From: an uncultured Christensenellaceae bacterium
GTDB taxonomy: Bacteria > Bacillota > Clostridia > Christensenellales > UBA1242
Assembly (NCBI GenBank): GCA_910587225.1
Contig: CAJULT010000006.1
Span: 30,124 to 55,263, forward strand
Reading direction: 5' to 3'
Length of the DNA: 25,140 bases
Part shown: in pieces, positions 23,180 to 25,140 of the stretch
Layout: each line of letters begins with the position of its first letter
How positions within the stretch are numbered: the first letter of the stretch is position 1
Program-made: the position numbers and the translations under genes
The notes under the pieces: generated by a model
The model's input: only the letters and a program-made list of their open reading frames with translations
What the model was told of the DNA's origin: nothing
Database searches by the model: none

Positions 23180-24362
23180 TCAAACGCCTAATGTCAACTT
23201 TTTCTTGAACTTTTATGGACCAAACAATTCAAGTGATTTTTATAAAGAGAAAAGAAAATATTATTCTTCCAACAAAGCAAAAGATTATATCAACTATATT
23301 CAAACTGGAATTGAAGAATTTAAGGACTATGTAGAGTATGCAAACAATAAAGAAAAATCATCTGGCATATTTAATCAAAATGGACTTTTGACTGAGAAAG
23401 ACAAAAAGCAATTGCGAGAACAATTAAGGGGAACGAAGTCAATTATTTGGGATGGGCTTATAACTTTTGAAGAAGAGTTTGGTAAGACTTGGTGCAATTC
23501 GTATGAGCAGGCATATGAACTTGTGAAAAGTGAATTGCCAAAGTTTTTTAAACGAGCAGGGCTTAATCCAGACAATATGATTTGGTATGCTGGACTTCAC
23601 GAGAATACCGACAACAGGCATATCCATTTATCCTTTTTTGAAAAAGAGCCGGTTAGACTTCGTCCGCGAAAAGATGAAAAAGTGTTTTCAAATGGCAAAT
23701 TGTCCAAAACTGCCATTCTTGAATTTAAAGCACATTTAGAGCTTGCTGCGACTGATTTTAAAGCCCGAGAAAGAAGAAATAGACAACTTATTCAAGAATA
23801 TGTAAATGAGCAATTAAACGAGAATATGGGGCTTATTCTCAACAACAAATTGCTTTCACTTGCGGGCCGATTTTCAAAGAAAGGGAGTCTTGCTTATGCA
23901 AGCGAGAATATGTCAAGTTTGCGATCTGAGATTGACAGCATAACAAGTTATATGATAAACAAATCAAAATTCTCAAAAGTTGCCTATGAAGATTTTATTA
24001 ATTTGGCAAAATATAAAGATGAAAGATTTGAATGTTATTGCAAACGAAATCGGTGCAAACAACCATTCTTTTTTGAAAAGAAATACACGCAAGATATTTA
24101 TCGCAGGCTTGGAAATATTGTGATTGACTATTCTTTCAAAATTAAACAAATTGATAACGAAAGATTAAAACTTAATGCAAGTGTTCGTAGAGAAAAACTT
24201 ATGCAAAAGAAGAAATTGGCAAAGCAACTTAATGAGTGTTTGCGACTTGCTAATCAATTTGAATATGAAGTTATGAGTGCCTTTCAAGAATATATGCAAA
24301 GACTTGACGAAGCCAAGTTTAGCAGGCTTGTTGAAGAAGGAATTATAGACTTTGAAATGTGA
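23157..24362 (+). CDS. relaxase (MobP-type, MobL/MobA family)
   Basis: 401 residues. A conserved metal-binding motif lies at LHENTDNRHIHLSF, with His148, His155 and His157, the three-histidine site of MobP relaxases. Upstream, AKDYINYIQ (41-49) is typical of the catalytic tyrosine region in this group. The C-terminal half is helical and basic. The relaxase nicks oriT and leads the strand into a recipient. The true start could be ATG 23157, ATG 23166 or GTG 23169; AGGAG (23160-23164) fits GTG 23169 best. The protein has no helicase or primase domain, as expected of a mobilizable element that borrows another element's transfer apparatus. Confidence 0.88.
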   Translation: MRRMVADNQTPNVNFFLNFYGPNNSSDFYKEKRKYYSSNKAKDYINYIQTGIEEFKDYVEYANNKEKSSGIFNQNGLLTEKDKKQLREQLRGTKSIIWDGLITFEEEFGKTWCNSYEQAYELVKSELPKFFKRAGLNPDNMIWYAGLHENTDNRHIHLSFFEKEPVRLRPRKDEKVFSNGKLSKTAILEFKAHLELAATDFKARERRNRQLIQEYVNEQLNENMGLILNNKLLSLAGRFSKKGSLAYASENMSSLRSEIDSITSYMINKSKFSKVAYEDFINLAKYKDERFECYCKRNRCKQPFFFEKKYTQDIYRRLGNIVIDYSFKIKQIDNERLKLNASVRREKLMQKKKLAKQLNECLRLANQFEYEVMSAFQEYMQRLDEAKFSRLVEEGIIDFEM

Positions 24363-24394
24363 TTTTTATAGAGATTTAAGAAAACAGGATAAGT

Positions 24395-24469
24395 GAGAAA
24401 CTTTTGGTGTTATAAAATCTGCCAATTGCCCTAAAATAAAGGCTTTTGGCAGAATCACCAAATGTTCTC
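24395..24469 (+). other. nested inverted repeat, oriT or recombination-site candidate
   Basis: Four nested arms: GAGAA (24395-24399)/TTCTC (24465-24469), TTTGGTG (24403-24409)/CACCAAA (24456-24462), CTGCCA (24419-24424)/TGGCAG (24447-24452) and GCC (24428-24430)/GGC (24441-24443). It lies between the relaxase and the excisionase-like gene. No T tract follows, so a plain terminator is unlikely. Confidence 0.55.
24425..24443 (+). repeat. 19-bp direct repeat, right copy
   Basis: Identical to 12994-13012. This copy forms the tip of the nested inverted repeat. Confidence 0.8.
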
Positions 24470-24483
24470 GTCAATCTTTTAGC

Positions 24484-24511
24484 TTTCGGGATACCCGAAA
24501 CCGATTTTTTT
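24484..24511 (+). terminator. hairpin with T tract, terminator candidate
   Basis: TTTCGGG (24484-24490) pairs with CCCGAAA (24494-24500) over a three-base loop. Four bases later a T7 run begins. It could end the relaxase transcript. Confidence 0.6.
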
Positions 24512-24582
24512 AGGAACGCAAGGACAACACGAACAAAGTGAGTGTTTTCTTATAAATACAAATATAACTACGAGGAGTAAAC

Positions 24583-24843
24583 ATGAACAACAATCAACAA
24601 CTAAATATTAACAATTTAATACAAACTGAAGTGGATAGAATTTCAACAAAATATGATAAAGATTTTTTAGATTGTGAAGATATTATGAAAATTACAGGGC
24701 TTGGAAGAGATAATGTGAGAAATCTTTTGAGAAGCAAAGATTTTCCTACAACTAAAGTTGGGAAAAGGCAAGTTGTAAGCGTGCTTAATTTCGTCACTTG
24801 GCTGACTTTAAACAACAACGCAAGTGAGGTGACAAATGGCTAA
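24583..24843 (+). CDS. excisionase-like helix-turn-helix protein
   Basis: 86 residues with a MerR/excisionase-type winged helix at about residues 28-70 (LDCEDIMKITGLGRDNVRNLL, then FPTTKVGKRQVV). Proteins of this kind bend DNA at att sites and favour excision by the integrase. GAGGAG precedes ATG 24583. The integrase gene begins inside its 3' end (8-base overlap), so both are made together. Confidence 0.82.
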   Translation: MNNNQQLNINNLIQTEVDRISTKYDKDFLDCEDIMKITGLGRDNVRNLLRSKDFPTTKVGKRQVVSVLNFVTWLTLNNNASEVTNG

Positions 24844-25140
24844 GAAAAAAATAAGAAGTAAAACAAGACGTGGCAACAATGAGGGGTCAATATACCAAAG
24901 ATCAGATGGCAGATGGGCTGGCGTTGCAACTGCCGGATATAATGAAAATGGTAAGACAATTCGCAAGACTGTTTACGGAAAATCGCGTCTAGAAGTCGTG
25001 GACAAACTCAACAAATTAATGAACAAAATAAGCAGCAATAATTATGAGTATATTGAAAATACAACGATTGGTGAGATGATGAACGAGTGGCTTTTAGTTT
25101 TTAAAAAAATGCAAGTTAGTCCAAGAACTTTTGAACACAC
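24836..25140 (+). CDS. int: tyrosine recombinase / integrase, N-terminal part (runs off window)
   Basis: 101 codons are visible from ATG 24836, with GAGGT upstream; the gene continues past 25140. The opening RRGNNEGSIYQRSDGRWAG is the AP2-like arm-binding domain of Tn916/phage-type integrases. The start of the core-binding SAM-like domain follows (TIGEMMNEWLLVFKK and VSPRTFEH). The catalytic R-H-R-Y domain lies outside the window. It probably catalysed integration into the tRNA-Ile gene whose remnant lies at 12907-12961. Confidence 0.9.
   Translation, partial: MAKKKIRSKTRRGNNEGSIYQRSDGRWAGVATAGYNENGKTIRKTVYGKSRLEVVDKLNKLMNKISSNNYEYIENTTIGEMMNEWLLVFKKMQVSPRTFEH

Larger units (their letters stand above)
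12942..25140. mobile_element. integrated mobilizable element carrying a DGR (right end outside window)
   Basis: The left end is placed in the anticodon region of the tRNA-Ile remnant. To the right come cargo genes, an XRE repressor, a diversity-generating retroelement, a sigma-like regulator, a RHH mobilization protein, a relaxase, an excisionase-like protein and a tyrosine integrase cut by the window edge. No conjugation (type IV secretion) genes are visible, so it looks mobilizable rather than self-transmissible. Genes beyond 25140 could change that. Codon choice is more A-rich than in the left half. Confidence 0.75.

Overview
The window looks like a low-GC, anaerobic, gut-type Bacillota genome (probably Clostridia). 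This is inferred from AT-rich intergenic DNA, strong AGGAG ribosome binding sites, consensus sigma-A promoters, a rubrerythrin, and the type of mobile DNA present. No ribosomal or other taxonomic marker is present, so the assignment is only a suggestion.

Left half (about 1-12,900) is chromosomal. It opens with a 12-bp tandem repeat cut by the window edge, then rubrerythrin. Next come three small unknown reading frames that lie in the same frame and may be one interrupted gene. Thioredoxin reductase faces them from the minus strand and is divergent from a gpmI-ogt operon (phosphoglycerate mutase, methylguanine-DNA methyltransferase). A three-gene translationally coupled operon follows. It encodes a large membrane-anchored surface protein with three concanavalin-A-like repeats and Ig-like domains, a secreted TIM-barrel glycosidase-like protein, and a secreted protein with one more copy of the same concanavalin-A-like module. 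A minus-strand membrane acyltransferase closes the region.

Right half (about 12,940 to beyond 25,140) is an integrated mobilizable element. Its left end is the 3' part of a tRNA-Ile(GAT) gene whose 5' part is missing, the usual footprint of tyrosine-recombinase integration. At the right it carries a RHH mobilization protein, a relaxase with an H-x6-H-x-H motif, a DNA-binding excisionase-like protein and the start of a tyrosine integrase that runs off the window. Cargo at the left is an AAA/DUF4143 ATPase, a PPP-type phosphoesterase, an XRE repressor with two matching operator palindromes, and a SLOG/DUF1273 protein.

The centre of the element is a complete diversity-generating retroelement (DGR): avd (16557-17132), template repeat TR (17181-17287), reverse transcriptase (17499-18512) and a target gene with its own promoter (18596-21524) containing the variable repeat VR (18846-18953). 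TR and VR differ at 17 positions and every one is an adenine in TR, the hallmark of mutagenic retrohoming. VR also carries a single-base insertion that shifts the target gene out of frame. As written, the target stops after 105 residues although about 870 residues of intact coding sequence follow in the next frame. Further retrohoming could in principle repair it. The target combines a DUF6273/C-type-lectin-like fold, a BspA-type leucine-rich segment and an unrecognised C-terminal region, with no secretion signal. Downstream are a small coiled-coil protein and a sigma-region-4-like regulator.
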